Assembly: GCA_018816245.1 (NCBI GenBank)
Contig: JAHIVW010000003.1
Coordinates: forward strand, 248,001 to 312,000
DNA: 64,000 nt
Reading direction: 5' to 3'
From: Nanobdellota archaeon
GTDB taxonomy: Archaea; Aenigmatarchaeota; Aenigmatarchaeia; QMZP01
Every line of letters begins with the position of its first letter. Within the stretch, counting starts at the first letter, position 1. Both the position numbers and the translations under genes were made by a program. Under the pieces are notes generated by a model. It worked only from the letters and a program-made list of their open reading frames with translations, searched no databases and was not told the DNA's origin. This document shows, piece after piece, positions 29,106 to 38,598 of the stretch.

Positions 29106-29852
29106 TTATAAAGGAGGCGGAGGTTTCAGCCAGTCATAGCCTTGTTTTTCGATGGCTGCGACCAGTTCAGGCCCGCCGCTTTTCACGAACTTGCCGTTGA
29201 TCATGATATTAACCGTGTGCGGCGTAAGATAGTCGAGGAGTCGCTGGTAGTGGGTGATCACCAGGGCGCCGAATGCCGGAGAGACCAGGCGCTGGACCCC
29301 CTCTGCGACAATTTTGACTGAATCGACGTCAAGGCCACTATCAACTTCATCGAGGATGGCAAGCTTCGGCTTGAGCATGAGGAGCTGGAGGATTTCTGTC
29401 TGCTTTTTCTCACCACCAGAGAAGCCTTCGTTCAGGGCCCTACTTGCGAATGCAGGATCGATCTTGAGCGAGGCCATGGTCTCCTTGAGGAGCGCATGAA
29501 ACCGAACTGGGTCAGGGTGCGTTCCGGTCACAGCGCCGACCGCCGTCCGGAGGAAGTTGGAAACAGAAACCCCAGGAATTGCTGCAGGATACTGGAAGGA
29601 AAGGAACAATCCCAGTTTGGCGCGCTTGTCCGGAGCCAGGGTAGTGATGTCCTTTCCGAGGAAGGTGATCATTCCCTTGGTTATTGTTATTGTAGGACTA
29701 CCTAGGAGGGTTGCGGCGAGCGTGCTCTTTCCTGAGCCGTTCGGTCCCATGATCGCGACAAGCTCGCCCCGGTTCACGTCGAGGGAAATACCCCTGAGGA
29801 TGGGCTGCTTGTCCACGGTGACGTGGAGATCTCGGATTTCAAGGTCTGCCAT
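29106..29852 (-). CDS. sufC: SufC ATPase
   Basis: GPNGSGKSTLA, FSGGEKKQTEILQLLMLKPKLAILDEVDSGLDVDS. Confidence 0.97.
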   Translation of the reverse strand: MADLEIRDLHVTVDKQPILRGISLDVNRGELVAIMGPNGSGKSTLAATLLGSPTITITKGMITFLGKDITTLAPDKRAKLGLFLSFQYPAAIPGVSVSNFLRTAVGAVTGTHPDPVRFHALLKETMASLKIDPAFASRALNEGFSGGEKKQTEILQLLMLKPKLAILDEVDSGLDVDSVKIVAEGVQRLVSPAFGALVITHYQRLLDYLTPHTVNIMINGKFVKSGGPELVAAIEKQGYDWLKPPPPL

Positions 29853-29857
29853 ATAAT

Positions 29858-30229
29858 TCACCGGAGTCCTGCTGTCCCGTTCTTGACCGCGACCAATGCG
29901 AGCATGGCGCATTTCGTTCGTGCAGGGCTGATGGAGACCGTTAACAAGGAAACCATGTCGTCGCGGGAAAGGTTCTGGGCTTCTTCGATTGTCTTCCCTT
30001 TCAAATGATCGGTCAGCAACGATGCAGCTGCCGTGCTGATAGCGCAGCCGCAGCCGTTAAACGAAATGTCGGTAATGACGTTGTCGGCAATGTTCAGGTA
30101 TATGGTGACCACATCACCGCAAATAGGGTTTTGTTCTGTTTGTTTCACCGTTGCATTCTCAAGTTTTCCTTTGTTGTGCGGATGCTTGTAATGATCGAGG
30201 ATCACTTCCTTGTAGAGTTCGTCGGTCAT
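29858..30229 (-). CDS. sufU: SufU/IscU-type Fe-S scaffold
   Basis: ILDHYKHPHNKG, NPICGD, GCGCAIS, C-terminal R.KCA.L. Confidence 0.95.
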   Translation of the reverse strand: MTDELYKEVILDHYKHPHNKGKLENATVKQTEQNPICGDVVTIYLNIADNVITDISFNGCGCAISTAAASLLTDHLKGKTIEEAQNLSRDDMVSLLTVSISPARTKCAMLALVAVKNGTAGLR

Positions 30230-31425
30230 GAGAATAACCTCACTGCTTTTTCGAGCGCATCATACAGCACAGGAAGTTCGGTTTCCTGTGAGTAAACGCC
30301 GAAACTGGCACGTGTTGATGCCGGGATGCCGAGATGGAGGTGGAGCGGCATCGCGCAGTGGTGGCCCGCGCGGACCGCGACACCGACCTGGTCGCACAGC
30401 GCAGCAACGTCGTGGGCGTGCGCACCGTCAACGGTAAAGGAAACCAGGCTGCCGCGCTCTTCTGGACCAAGGACCGTGATCTTGTCCATTGTTTTCAGGG
30501 AATCATAACAGGCTTTCGTTATTTTGTGCTCGTGCTGCGCGATCTTGTCCATGCCAAGCTTCGCGAGATACTCAATCGCTGCTGCCAGACCAACACCTTC
30601 GGCAATGGGTGGCGTGCCTGCCTCGAATTTCCAGGGAAGCCGGTTCCAGGTGCTCGTTTCATAGGACACTTCATGAACCATCTCGCCGCCAAACAGGAAC
30701 GGCAGCAGTGCCGTCAAGGCGTCTTTTGTCCCGAACAGGACACCAATGCCGGTCGGTCCGTACATTTTGTGCCCGGAGAAGGCGAGGAAATCAGCACCAA
30801 GTTTTTTGACACTGATTGGAAGATGAGGAACGCTTTGGGCGGCGTCAACAATCATCGTGGCGCCAATCTGGTGCGCCCGGTCGGCAATCTGTTTCACCGG
30901 AACAACGGTTCCGAGGACATTGGAAACATGGGTTGTCGTGACGATCTTCGTTTTGTCGGTGATAACCTTGTCAAGTGCACTGATATCGAGCTCGCCTGTC
31001 GGCGTCAGCTCGAGAAACTTGAGGGTCGCGCCGGTCGCCTTGGCTGCCTGCTGCCAGGGAATCAGGTTGCTGTGGTGCTCCAGCCGCGTCAGCACGATCT
31101 CGTCCCCTTTTTTGAGGCGGTCGCGAAGCGAATACGACAGGAGATTGAGAGACTCGGTCGTTCCCCGAGTGAAGATGATCGATTCCATGCCAGGAGCGCT
31201 GATGAACTTGGCCACGGTTCTGTGCGCCTGCTCGTAGGCTTCAGTCGCTGCCTCCGCGAGCGCATGCACGCCGCGATGGACGTTCGCATTGGTGTGTTCG
31301 TAGTACTGATTCATAGCGTCGAGTACGAGGCGTGGCTTCTGCGTTGTTGCTGCGTTATCAAAATACACCAGAGGTTTTCCATGGACCTTCTGGTTCAGGA
31401 TAGGGAAGTCAGATCGACGGTTCAT
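30226..31425 (-). CDS. sufS: SufS cysteine desulfurase
   Basis: VYFDNAATTQKP, LAFSGHKMYGPTGIG, VRAGHHCAMPLH. Confidence 0.97.
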   Translation of the reverse strand: MNRRSDFPILNQKVHGKPLVYFDNAATTQKPRLVLDAMNQYYEHTNANVHRGVHALAEAATEAYEQAHRTVAKFISAPGMESIIFTRGTTESLNLLSYSLRDRLKKGDEIVLTRLEHHSNLIPWQQAAKATGATLKFLELTPTGELDISALDKVITDKTKIVTTTHVSNVLGTVVPVKQIADRAHQIGATMIVDAAQSVPHLPISVKKLGADFLAFSGHKMYGPTGIGVLFGTKDALTALLPFLFGGEMVHEVSYETSTWNRLPWKFEAGTPPIAEGVGLAAAIEYLAKLGMDKIAQHEHKITKACYDSLKTMDKITVLGPEERGSLVSFTVDGAHAHDVAALCDQVGVAVRAGHHCAMPLHLHLGIPASTRASFGVYSQETELPVLYDALEKAVRLFS

Positions 31426-32299
31426 AGGCACCTCGCATGGTTTCTTTGACAAGCGTCGTCACCGGGTCCCGGAGCGCCGGCGGCAGCGGGGACAGGACAG
31501 CCAGCAGGAAGCCCTCGATGTAGCGTTGCTCTGCCACAGCTCGCGGGAGACCGCGTGTCATCATGTAGAAGATCGTGTCTTTATCAAGCTGTCCCACAGT
31601 CGCCTTGTGGGAACAGCGGACATCATTCTGATTGATTTCCAGAATCGGCGTCGGCTCGGCGACCGCGTCCGGGCTCAGGAGGAGGATGTCCGCTTGCTGG
31701 AATCCCTGTGCCTGGATCGCCGCGGGCTGGATACGGATGAGCCCGTGGGCACGTGCCTGTGCGCGGTCATGCAAGACGCCCCGTAACCGGAGCGTCGAGG
31801 TTGTGTGGGGCGCGTCGTGGCGCGCGGTCAGCGTCGAATGATGCACTTGGTCCTGTCGCCCGGCAAACACCGCAATGCTCCGCATGGACGCGCCGTGTTC
31901 CGCAAGCACGGTTTGCTGGTCAACGGTTGCGGTCTTGGCGCCGATCTGGCAGTCAAGCCAGCGGACCGCAGCATCCTGCTCCACGACCGCCCGCTTGGTT
32001 GCGTGGGACGATGCTGTCAGCGGCAGGGTTTGCAATGTTGTGATATGGACGCGCGATCCATGCTGGGCGCGCACCTCAAGCGCGGTCGTGTTCCGGCTCG
32101 GCCGTTCGAGGAAGGAAACCGCACTGCCGGCACCGACATCAAGGACAACATGATCTGCATCAGGAAGCAGGATAGGCTGCGGCACCACGGTCTGGGGAGC
32201 AACGCAGAGACAGTACTCGGTTCCTATTTTTGGCAGCAACGGCCTTGCCAATGGATACGTCGCCGCCTTCGTGATGCCGGGGGGAAGGGTTGTAGTCAT
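31409..32299 (-). CDS. sufD: SufD
   Basis: C-terminal NQNDVRCSHKATVGQLDKDTIFYMMTRGLPRAVAEQ; ATGA overlap with sufB. Confidence 0.9.
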   Translation of the reverse strand: MTTTLPPGITKAATYPLARPLLPKIGTEYCLCVAPQTVVPQPILLPDADHVVLDVGAGSAVSFLERPSRNTTALEVRAQHGSRVHITTLQTLPLTASSHATKRAVVEQDAAVRWLDCQIGAKTATVDQQTVLAEHGASMRSIAVFAGRQDQVHHSTLTARHDAPHTTSTLRLRGVLHDRAQARAHGLIRIQPAAIQAQGFQQADILLLSPDAVAEPTPILEINQNDVRCSHKATVGQLDKDTIFYMMTRGLPRAVAEQRYIEGFLLAVLSPLPPALRDPVTTLVKETMRGAYEPSI

Positions 32300-34893
32300 C
32301 CGATCGCATTCTCCATTTCAAGGTCAATGAGCCGGTTCAGTTCAATTGCGTATTCAAGCGGCAGCCGCTTGGCCACCGGCTCCATGAACCCTTGCACAAT
32401 AAGTTTGAGTGCCTGCTCTTCGGTCAGGCCGCGGCTCATTAGGTAGAAGAGTTGCTCTTCTGCAATCTTTCCGACCGTTGCCTCATGGACAACGCTCGCT
32501 GTCTGCTCGTTCACCTGCATTGTGGGCACGGTGTTCGAGATACTGTGCTCGTCAAGGATGAGGGCGTCGCAGGACACGCTTGTTTTGGTGTCTGTCGCGC
32601 CTTTTGCAACCGCCACCTGGCCGCGGAACGTGGAGATGCCGCCGTCAATGCTGATCGACTTCGCCTTGACCACCGAGGCGGTGTTCGGCGCGCGGTGGAA
32701 CACCTTTGCTCCAGTGTCTTGGTGCTGTCCTTTTCCTGCGAACGCGATCCCGAGGTAATCGCTTCGTGCGTTTTCGCCGAGCAATACGGACGCGGGGTAC
32801 AACATGGTCACAGCGGAATTATGAACAAGAATACCGTTAGCAACAAAATTATGAGATCCTTCAACTTCGATATCATATGTTGGTTCAATGTCCAACGGAA
32901 TTATTTCGTCAATTCGTGCAAAGCCAAGATGATCGCTACATTTTGAACAAAAATGTAACCCATGTGAGGAAGAAAAACTTCTTCGTGTAGTTAAACTTTT
33001 TAGTTTTCTTTTATAAGTTGCACTCTTTGTTGGAATAAGGAGAACCCTTTTTCCGTTAAGCAGAATGCGATATGAGTTGTTTGCATGAACAATATAATTC
33101 AAAATCTTCATGTTTCGTTCTTTTCTGTGAACAAAGATTCGTGAGATGCCTATTCCACAGGATAGTGCCAATAGTCGGACATCTTCAAGAAGTTCCTTAC
33201 TAATACTCGTGAGATACATTCCTCCTTTTTCAAGATGACCGTCAGAATCCAACAAACCAGCAAGTAGTGACAGACGTTGACTTTCTGGGAGCGAATAAAC
33301 CCAAGTTGGAAGTCTCTTAGTTTTTGCTGTTCCTCGGAAACCAGTCTTCTCGAGAAGTTCAATAAGGATATTGGAGTTAATGACAATAAATCGGTCTTTT
33401 TGATAGCGAACAACATAGTTGAATAATTTTTTAATTGTCAAAATGAGTTGTTTTCTTAGGTCGCTTGTTTCAGGAATTGCGATATTTATTTTTCCACCAC
33501 CTCTTTTAGGTTTCCATATGTTTCCATCACCAACAAAAATACCGAAAAACCACATCAGATCATTTGTTGTATAAGGTGGATATGAAAGATTGGAATAGAG
33601 ATGATCTATTTTCATTTCGAATTTATTGTATTGGTTCTTGCTCTGTGTTTTTCTATTTTTTGAAGATATAAGGGGCAATCGATAAGGCTTTCCTGAATCC
33701 GGCAACGACTTAGAGATCGCAATAATGTCCCCTTTTTTTAAATGATCGAGTTTTGTCCATCTTGTTCTAAATCTACCCTTCCGTAGGTGGTGGGGAATTA
33801 TGTCGCGTTCCATTTTGAGGAATGGGTGATTACCGCTGGCTTTGAGATCACGACCAGCAACCTTGATTTTATATACCCTTTTTCTCTCTGAATAAATGGT
33901 ATTGGTCACCGTTGAGGGGACAAATCTTTTTGTTTTTTCCTCAAGTGTGTAGATGCTGTCACCGACTCTAAGTTCGCTAATTGGAATTGGTCCTCTGAGA
34001 TTTGTGAATACCTTGGTATCTCCGGTGAGGCAACCCATGTTGCCGTTGACCCATTCCATGATCCCGGCTCGCTCGACAATGGCCCGCTTGGTATTGAGAT
34101 TATAGACATTCTTGCTCCAGTTTTCAATAGAGGAATAACGCATTCGGGCATTCGGTTTAACATAAATTTCAACACAACCTGCATGAAGTGCGGATGTTGT
34201 GTATTGTACAGCGGAACAGCCTTCAACATAATGGAGTTCTGCACCTTCATCAACAATGATCAATGTGTGTTCAAACTGACCGCCGCGTTCTGCGTTCATG
34301 CGGAAGTAGGCCTGCAGCGGCAATTCGATCTTTGTGTTCTTGGGAACGTAGATAAATGAGCCGCCAGACCAGACTGCAGCATGTAACGCCGAGAATTTAT
34401 GCAAGGCGATCGGGACGCAACGGTTCATGAAATACTGTTTTACGAGATTTGGATGTTTGTGTACTGCTTCATCCATATCGAGGAAAATAACACCCTTTTT
34501 CTCGAGATCTTCTCGAAGTTTGTGATAGACGACATTGCTTTCCAGTTGCGCTCCTGTTCCTGCGAGGACGTTCCGCTCGGCTTCAGGAATACCAAGTCGT
34601 TCAAAGGTTTCCTTGATTTCATCGGGAAGGTCATCCCAGTTGTTCGTCTTCTGTGCACCCGGTTCTGCGTAGAAGATAAGGTTTGTCAAGTCGAGTCCAG
34701 AGAGATCAGGTCCCCACGTGGGCAGGGGTTTCTCGTTCCAGAGCGCGAGGCCCCGCAGCCGGATCTTGAGCATCCACGCCGGCTCGTTCTTTTTCTGGGA
34801 AATCAGCCGGACCGTCGCTTCCGTGAGGCCGGGCGCGGTCTTGAACCTGAGCCGTTCCGGGTTCTTGTGGTCGAGCTGGGATTGCATGGTCAT
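32296..34893 (-). CDS. sufB: SufB with intein
   Basis: SufB exteins (MEWVNGNMG / SAVTMLYPASVLLGENARSD; HEATVGKIAEEQLFYLMSRGL). Confidence 0.97.
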   Translation of the reverse strand: MTMQSQLDHKNPERLRFKTAPGLTEATVRLISQKKNEPAWMLKIRLRGLALWNEKPLPTWGPDLSGLDLTNLIFYAEPGAQKTNNWDDLPDEIKETFERLGIPEAERNVLAGTGAQLESNVVYHKLREDLEKKGVIFLDMDEAVHKHPNLVKQYFMNRCVPIALHKFSALHAAVWSGGSFIYVPKNTKIELPLQAYFRMNAERGGQFEHTLIIVDEGAELHYVEGCSAVQYTTSALHAGCVEIYVKPNARMRYSSIENWSKNVYNLNTKRAIVERAGIMEWVNGNMGCLTGDTKVFTNLRGPIPISELRVGDSIYTLEEKTKRFVPSTVTNTIYSERKRVYKIKVAGRDLKASGNHPFLKMERDIIPHHLRKGRFRTRWTKLDHLKKGDIIAISKSLPDSGKPYRLPLISSKNRKTQSKNQYNKFEMKIDHLYSNLSYPPYTTNDLMWFFGIFVGDGNIWKPKRGGGKINIAIPETSDLRKQLILTIKKLFNYVVRYQKDRFIVINSNILIELLEKTGFRGTAKTKRLPTWVYSLPESQRLSLLAGLLDSDGHLEKGGMYLTSISKELLEDVRLLALSCGIGISRIFVHRKERNMKILNYIVHANNSYRILLNGKRVLLIPTKSATYKRKLKSLTTRRSFSSSHGLHFCSKCSDHLGFARIDEIIPLDIEPTYDIEVEGSHNFVANGILVHNSAVTMLYPASVLLGENARSDYLGIAFAGKGQHQDTGAKVFHRAPNTASVVKAKSISIDGGISTFRGQVAVAKGATDTKTSVSCDALILDEHSISNTVPTMQVNEQTASVVHEATVGKIAEEQLFYLMSRGLTEEQALKLIVQGFMEPVAKRLPLEYAIELNRLIDLEMENAIG
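32818..34032 (-). other. intein in SufB with LAGLIDADG endonuclease
   Basis: Starts CLTGDTKVFTN, ends VEGSHNFVANGILVHN with +1 Ser; FFGIFVGDGNI and LLAGLLDSDGHL; 405 aa; AT-rich versus flanks. Confidence 0.95.
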
Positions 34894-35399
34894 TTCTCCT
34901 GTGTGTGGCAGCGCCGGCAGGTTTTGGGCAGGGTTCCGTGCTTGGCGTGCTCGCAGGGATCCAAGTCCCTGCGGACATGGCAGTAATCATGCTGGTGCTG
35001 CTTGCGTTCGGTGAGCAGGTCGCGGTGCATGGCCAGGTTGAGGAGGCCCTCCTTGGTCCGGTGGGTTCCCTGGGTGATCAGCCGGACGCTCTCTTTCCAG
35101 GCGTCGAAGTGCCGCTGCCGGGTCTCGGAGAGGAAGCGCTGGCCCTCGAGGAAGGCGATCAGGTCCTGGGCGTCCGCGAGCTTGGTCGCCTTCAGGGTTG
35201 CGCCGGTCGCAGTCCGGTAAATGTGGCCGATCCTGAGCTCCTGCTGGATGGCTTCGAGGAGCGAGACCTGGGCGAGCGGGACCTTGACCGAGAAGTCCGG
35301 GATGACCTGGTAGCCGAGGCCGGACGGGATCTTCTTGAAGACGATACTGAAGGAGCCTTGGGCTTCCAGGAAGCCGAGGAGCCAGGGACGGGAGAGCAT
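34890..35399 (-). CDS. LAGLIDADG-fold protein with C-terminal Cys cluster, first gene of suf operon
   Basis: WLLGFLEAQGSFSIVFK motif; C-terminus CHVRRDLDPCEHAKHGTLPKTCRRCHTQEK; ATGA overlap with sufB. Confidence 0.75.
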   Translation of the reverse strand: MLSRPWLLGFLEAQGSFSIVFKKIPSGLGYQVIPDFSVKVPLAQVSLLEAIQQELRIGHIYRTATGATLKATKLADAQDLIAFLEGQRFLSETRQRHFDAWKESVRLITQGTHRTKEGLLNLAMHRDLLTERKQHQHDYCHVRRDLDPCEHAKHGTLPKTCRRCHTQEK

Positions 35400-35450
35400 A
35401 CTTACCAGATGGTAAGACTGGTTTTAAAAAGGAATTGTTGTTTCAAAAAC

Positions 35451-35463
35451 ATAACAGTGTTAT
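35451..35463. promoter_or_regulatory. palindrome ATAACAGTGTTAT (reverse complement of ATAACACTGTTAT)
   Basis: 52 nt upstream of the 35399 start; TTTTTAAAA TATA-like box between. Confidence 0.65.
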
Positions 35464-35512
35464 TCATTCTCTGCATCACCGAAATCAATATAAATCGAAC
35501 CACCAACCTTCG

Positions 35513-35625
35513 ATTGGCGGCCAAAGCGGAAGGGCACACCCGTTCCCATTTCGAACACGGAAGTTAAGCCTTCCTGCGGTCTGGAGAGTACTTCCTCCGG
35601 GAGGGAAATCCAGATTGCTGCCAAC
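35513..35625 (+). rRNA. 5S ribosomal RNA
   Basis: GGCGGCCAAAGCGGAAGGGCACACCCGTTCCCATTTCGAACACGGAAGTTAAGCC...GCTGCCAA; terminal helix TTGGCGGC/GCTGCCAA. Confidence 0.93.
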
Positions 35626-35743
35626 CCTCCAACCTTCATTACTCGCCTATGACCCCTCGTGTTGCGCGCATTTCGGGACCAGGCGAGACCAACACACACC
35701 AGACGAACGTATTAATACATTGGACTAAGAAAATAACTCGCGT

Positions 35744-35815
35744 GCTGTGTTGGTGTAGCGGTTAGCATAAGGCCCTGTCACGGCCTTGACCCGGGTTCGA
35801 ATCCCGGACACGGCG
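35744..35815 (+). tRNA. tRNA-Asp (GTC)
   Basis: GCTGTGT/ACACGGC acceptor, CTGTCAC loop, GGTTCGAATCC. Confidence 0.94.
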
Positions 35816-35924
35816 TACATCGGTTTTCCGAATCCGTAGCGTCCGGGAGTTGGAGATTCTTCGAATCCGCACCCCTTGAGCGAATCGGGCTGTCCCCGCG
35901 GCAAACGCACGTGAACGTGGCGAG

Positions 35925-37298
35925 GTGAGCAGGGACATGCAGCGGGAAGTCATCCACGACTACGAGCGAAGGCTCGAGTGGCAGTACCGGCAGATCCGGA
36001 AGGCGCGGATCCCGGAGGAGAACAAGGAGGTGCTGGTCGCGTTCGACCGCTTCCTGGTCGCGGAGGGGCTTTCGCTTCCCCGTCGGGCCAAGCTCCTCCA
36101 GCACTGCCTCCTGTTCAACAGGTCATACCTGCCCGGGCTGTTCCGGGAGGCGACCACGGATTCAATCTGGGATGCGGTGATCAAGCTTGAATCGTCGAAG
36201 CTGGCCCCCTGGACCAAGCAGGGCTACAAGGTCGCGGTCCGCAAGCTGTTCAAGTTCGTGACGTGGGGGAACGAGGCCCTGCGCCGCCGGGACTACCCGG
36301 AGATCGTCGCGGGCATCCGCATCGGGGTCAAGCGGCGCGACCAGGTGCGGGTCCGAACGGGGGACATCAGGCGCGCGGCCGCGTGTACCGGGGTCCAACT
36401 ACGAATCGAGGCCATCGGGCTTCCGTACGGCGAGGCCTTCCAGCGGTTCATCGATCCATCGTCGCCGCTCGACATCGTCGTCCTCGACGAGCCGTGGCTC
36501 CGGGCGTTCGGGGACGCGGCCGACGGCACTTTGTGCGCGAACCCGCCCATCCCGTTTAGCGCGAGCGTTATGGTCACGGCGTGGAATCCGGAGGCGTTCC
36601 GCCTTCTGCAAGAGACGACACCTGTCAATACCCCGATCACGTTCGATCAGATGCTCAAGTACGCCGTGGAATGTAAAGAATCGCCCCACGGCATGGTGAT
36701 CTCAGCGCAGTCAACCGAGCGGCTCGCCAACATGGTGCTTCAGAGCGCGCTCGCAGCGGGAGTTTCCCCGATTCGGGCGGACGCGACCGTGAACCCAGCC
36801 GCGACCAGCAACGCTTCCGAGCTCCTCAAGCAGAGTCTCCCCTATCCAACGAGAGTGTCGGGCGCGGACGCTCTCCGGAGAGTCGTGCAGGGTCGTGCCG
36901 GGTTCACTCCCACGTGGCTCTCGAACGTCGCGATGTTGTGCGGCGTGGACCCAAGGGCACGGGCGCTACGCATCGTGCCGATTGCCGGAGGGGGAGTGGA
37001 CGGGACCTGGTACCTTGGCGTCCGGCACCGGCCCTCGGTCCCTCCGGGTCTCGCCGGCCGGGTCGCTCGTCTTCTCGCCGCGACCTGCGACATCAACGAG
37101 CGTTTCCTTCTCGGCGCGGTCGATCCAGGGATCCTCACGGGGAAGCGCGAGCTTTCCGGTGGCGACCTTGGCGAGAGTCTCCAGCTCGACCCGGCGCGTC
37201 TTGCGTGGGCGAACCGCTGGCAGCGGCACACGAACATGGAATTCATGAGCTGGATCGACCGCCAGGGCGGCCGCCTCGCGAGCGCCGTTCTGGCCTAG
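35925..37298 (+). CDS. chimeric ORF: tyrosine-integrase core-binding domain fused to solute-binding-protein-like C-terminus (GTG start)
   Basis: N-terminus shared with the 26424(-) integrase fragment; after about residue 145 resembles extracellular solute-binding protein (DIVVLDEPWLRAFGDAADGTL...GFTPTWLSNVAM). Confidence 0.6.
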   Translation: MSRDMQREVIHDYERRLEWQYRQIRKARIPEENKEVLVAFDRFLVAEGLSLPRRAKLLQHCLLFNRSYLPGLFREATTDSIWDAVIKLESSKLAPWTKQGYKVAVRKLFKFVTWGNEALRRRDYPEIVAGIRIGVKRRDQVRVRTGDIRRAAACTGVQLRIEAIGLPYGEAFQRFIDPSSPLDIVVLDEPWLRAFGDAADGTLCANPPIPFSASVMVTAWNPEAFRLLQETTPVNTPITFDQMLKYAVECKESPHGMVISAQSTERLANMVLQSALAAGVSPIRADATVNPAATSNASELLKQSLPYPTRVSGADALRRVVQGRAGFTPTWLSNVAMLCGVDPRARALRIVPIAGGGVDGTWYLGVRHRPSVPPGLAGRVARLLAATCDINERFLLGAVDPGILTGKRELSGGDLGESLQLDPARLAWANRWQRHTNMEFMSWIDRQGGRLASAVLA

Positions 37299-37854
37299 AG
37301 CTGGCATAGCGTTCCATGTGTCTGTCGTGGAGCAAGGCCCGGTTCAGTATCCGGTGCTGCTCGCTGGCCAAGAGGTCATAGAACCAGCGCCTCCCTGGGT
37401 ACACGATGTCGCCCTCGTGGCGGGGCTTGCCCTCGATGAACCGGTAGCCGTGCCTGCTGAGGAGGTCCTTCATCTCCTCGGGCCAGGGAAGCTCGAGGAA
37501 GTACCAGTCATGATAGGGCCGCCCGAACAGCCCCTTCTTCTCGACGTAGAGCACTGGGACGTCGTCGACGATGCCGCCCCTGCTGTCCCACACCTTGTAA
37601 GTGGCAAGGGGGAGCCGAACGGATCTATGATTTCCCTCGATGTAGAAGTGCTTGCCGAGGGAGTCGTACGAGAGGGTCCCGAGGTGCCACTCATAACTCC
37701 AGGGACTGAGGTCGTACAGTCTCTCCCGGTCCAACTTCCGGGACCGCCTCCATGGCCTCTCTTCGGGACGAACCGCGGCAAGGGAGACGAGCTCCACCCT
37801 GTGGCCGTTGTACTCGCGCAGGCCTTCCTCGTCGATGAACGGCTTCGGACGCAT
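37243..37854 (-). CDS. conserved-looking hypothetical protein
   Basis: 203-aa ORF of plausible composition, overlaps 3' end of chimeric integrase ORF. Confidence 0.5.
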   Translation of the reverse strand: MRPKPFIDEEGLREYNGHRVELVSLAAVRPEERPWRRSRKLDRERLYDLSPWSYEWHLGTLSYDSLGKHFYIEGNHRSVRLPLATYKVWDSRGGIVDDVPVLYVEKKGLFGRPYHDWYFLELPWPEEMKDLLSRHGYRFIEGKPRHEGDIVYPGRRWFYDLLASEQHRILNRALLHDRHMERYASSRPERRSRGGRPGGRSSS

Positions 37855-37960
37855 CGGACTTCACCGATACGCTGTTCACCGAAAGACGTAAAAAGGTGAC
37901 GGGTAGCAACTCGCGGCAAGATCGCCTACGAGAGGAGTTGATCAAGTCGCTCCACGGCTC

Positions 37961-38467
37961 TTGTCGGATCCGACGCGACTCCGGGTGACCTGGAAGGAGC
38001 GAAAGGAGTGGTCGGACTGGGCCCACCTCAGCGAGGGGGCCTACGTCCTTCGATCCAATGTGGCGGACTGGACTCCCGAGGAACTCTGGCGGACCTACAT
38101 CCAGCTGACGGACGTCGAGGCGGCGTTTCGCGCCCAGAAGAGCGATCTGAATCTGAGGCCGATCTGGCATCACTCCGACGAGCGTGTCGAGGGCCACATC
38201 CTGGTCTGCTTCCTGGCCTATGCGCTGTGGAAGACCCTGGAGGGCTGGCAGACGCGTGCCGGACTCGGCAACAGCCCCCGGACCTTGTTCGATGAACTGC
38301 GCAAGATCTCGTGCGTGGACGTGCTGCTACCCCTGACAAATGGAAAGGAGATGAGGCTGCGCTGCGTCGCGAGACCCGACCACGACCACGCAATGCTCCT
38401 CGACCGCCTCGGCCTGAGGCTCCCTCAGCGTTTGCGGTGTCCAGCGACTCTGCAGTCTGAAATGTAG
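37961..38467 (+). pseudogene. C-terminal fragment of IS1634-like DDE transposase
   Basis: [72 protein letters not shown]. Confidence 0.8.
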
Positions 38468-38598
38468 TGAAAACTCGGGGCCTGAAACGCCTCTGTCGGC
38501 CGATTCTCGGCGTTCTACGCCTCCAAGTGTCCAAGTTGGGTTAGCGCACGCATTGCGAACGACGCAATCTATTTCTGCACGTGCGATCCACTTAATAC

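Noticed and set aside
30334-31449. 371-aa plus-strand ORF opposite sufS
   Set aside because: Antisense shadow of sufS; the sense protein is unambiguous
36842-37307. Additional ORFs on both strands over the 3' half of the chimeric integrase ORF
   Set aside because: GC-rich alternative frames; the plus 35925 frame has the coherent solute-binding-like sequence
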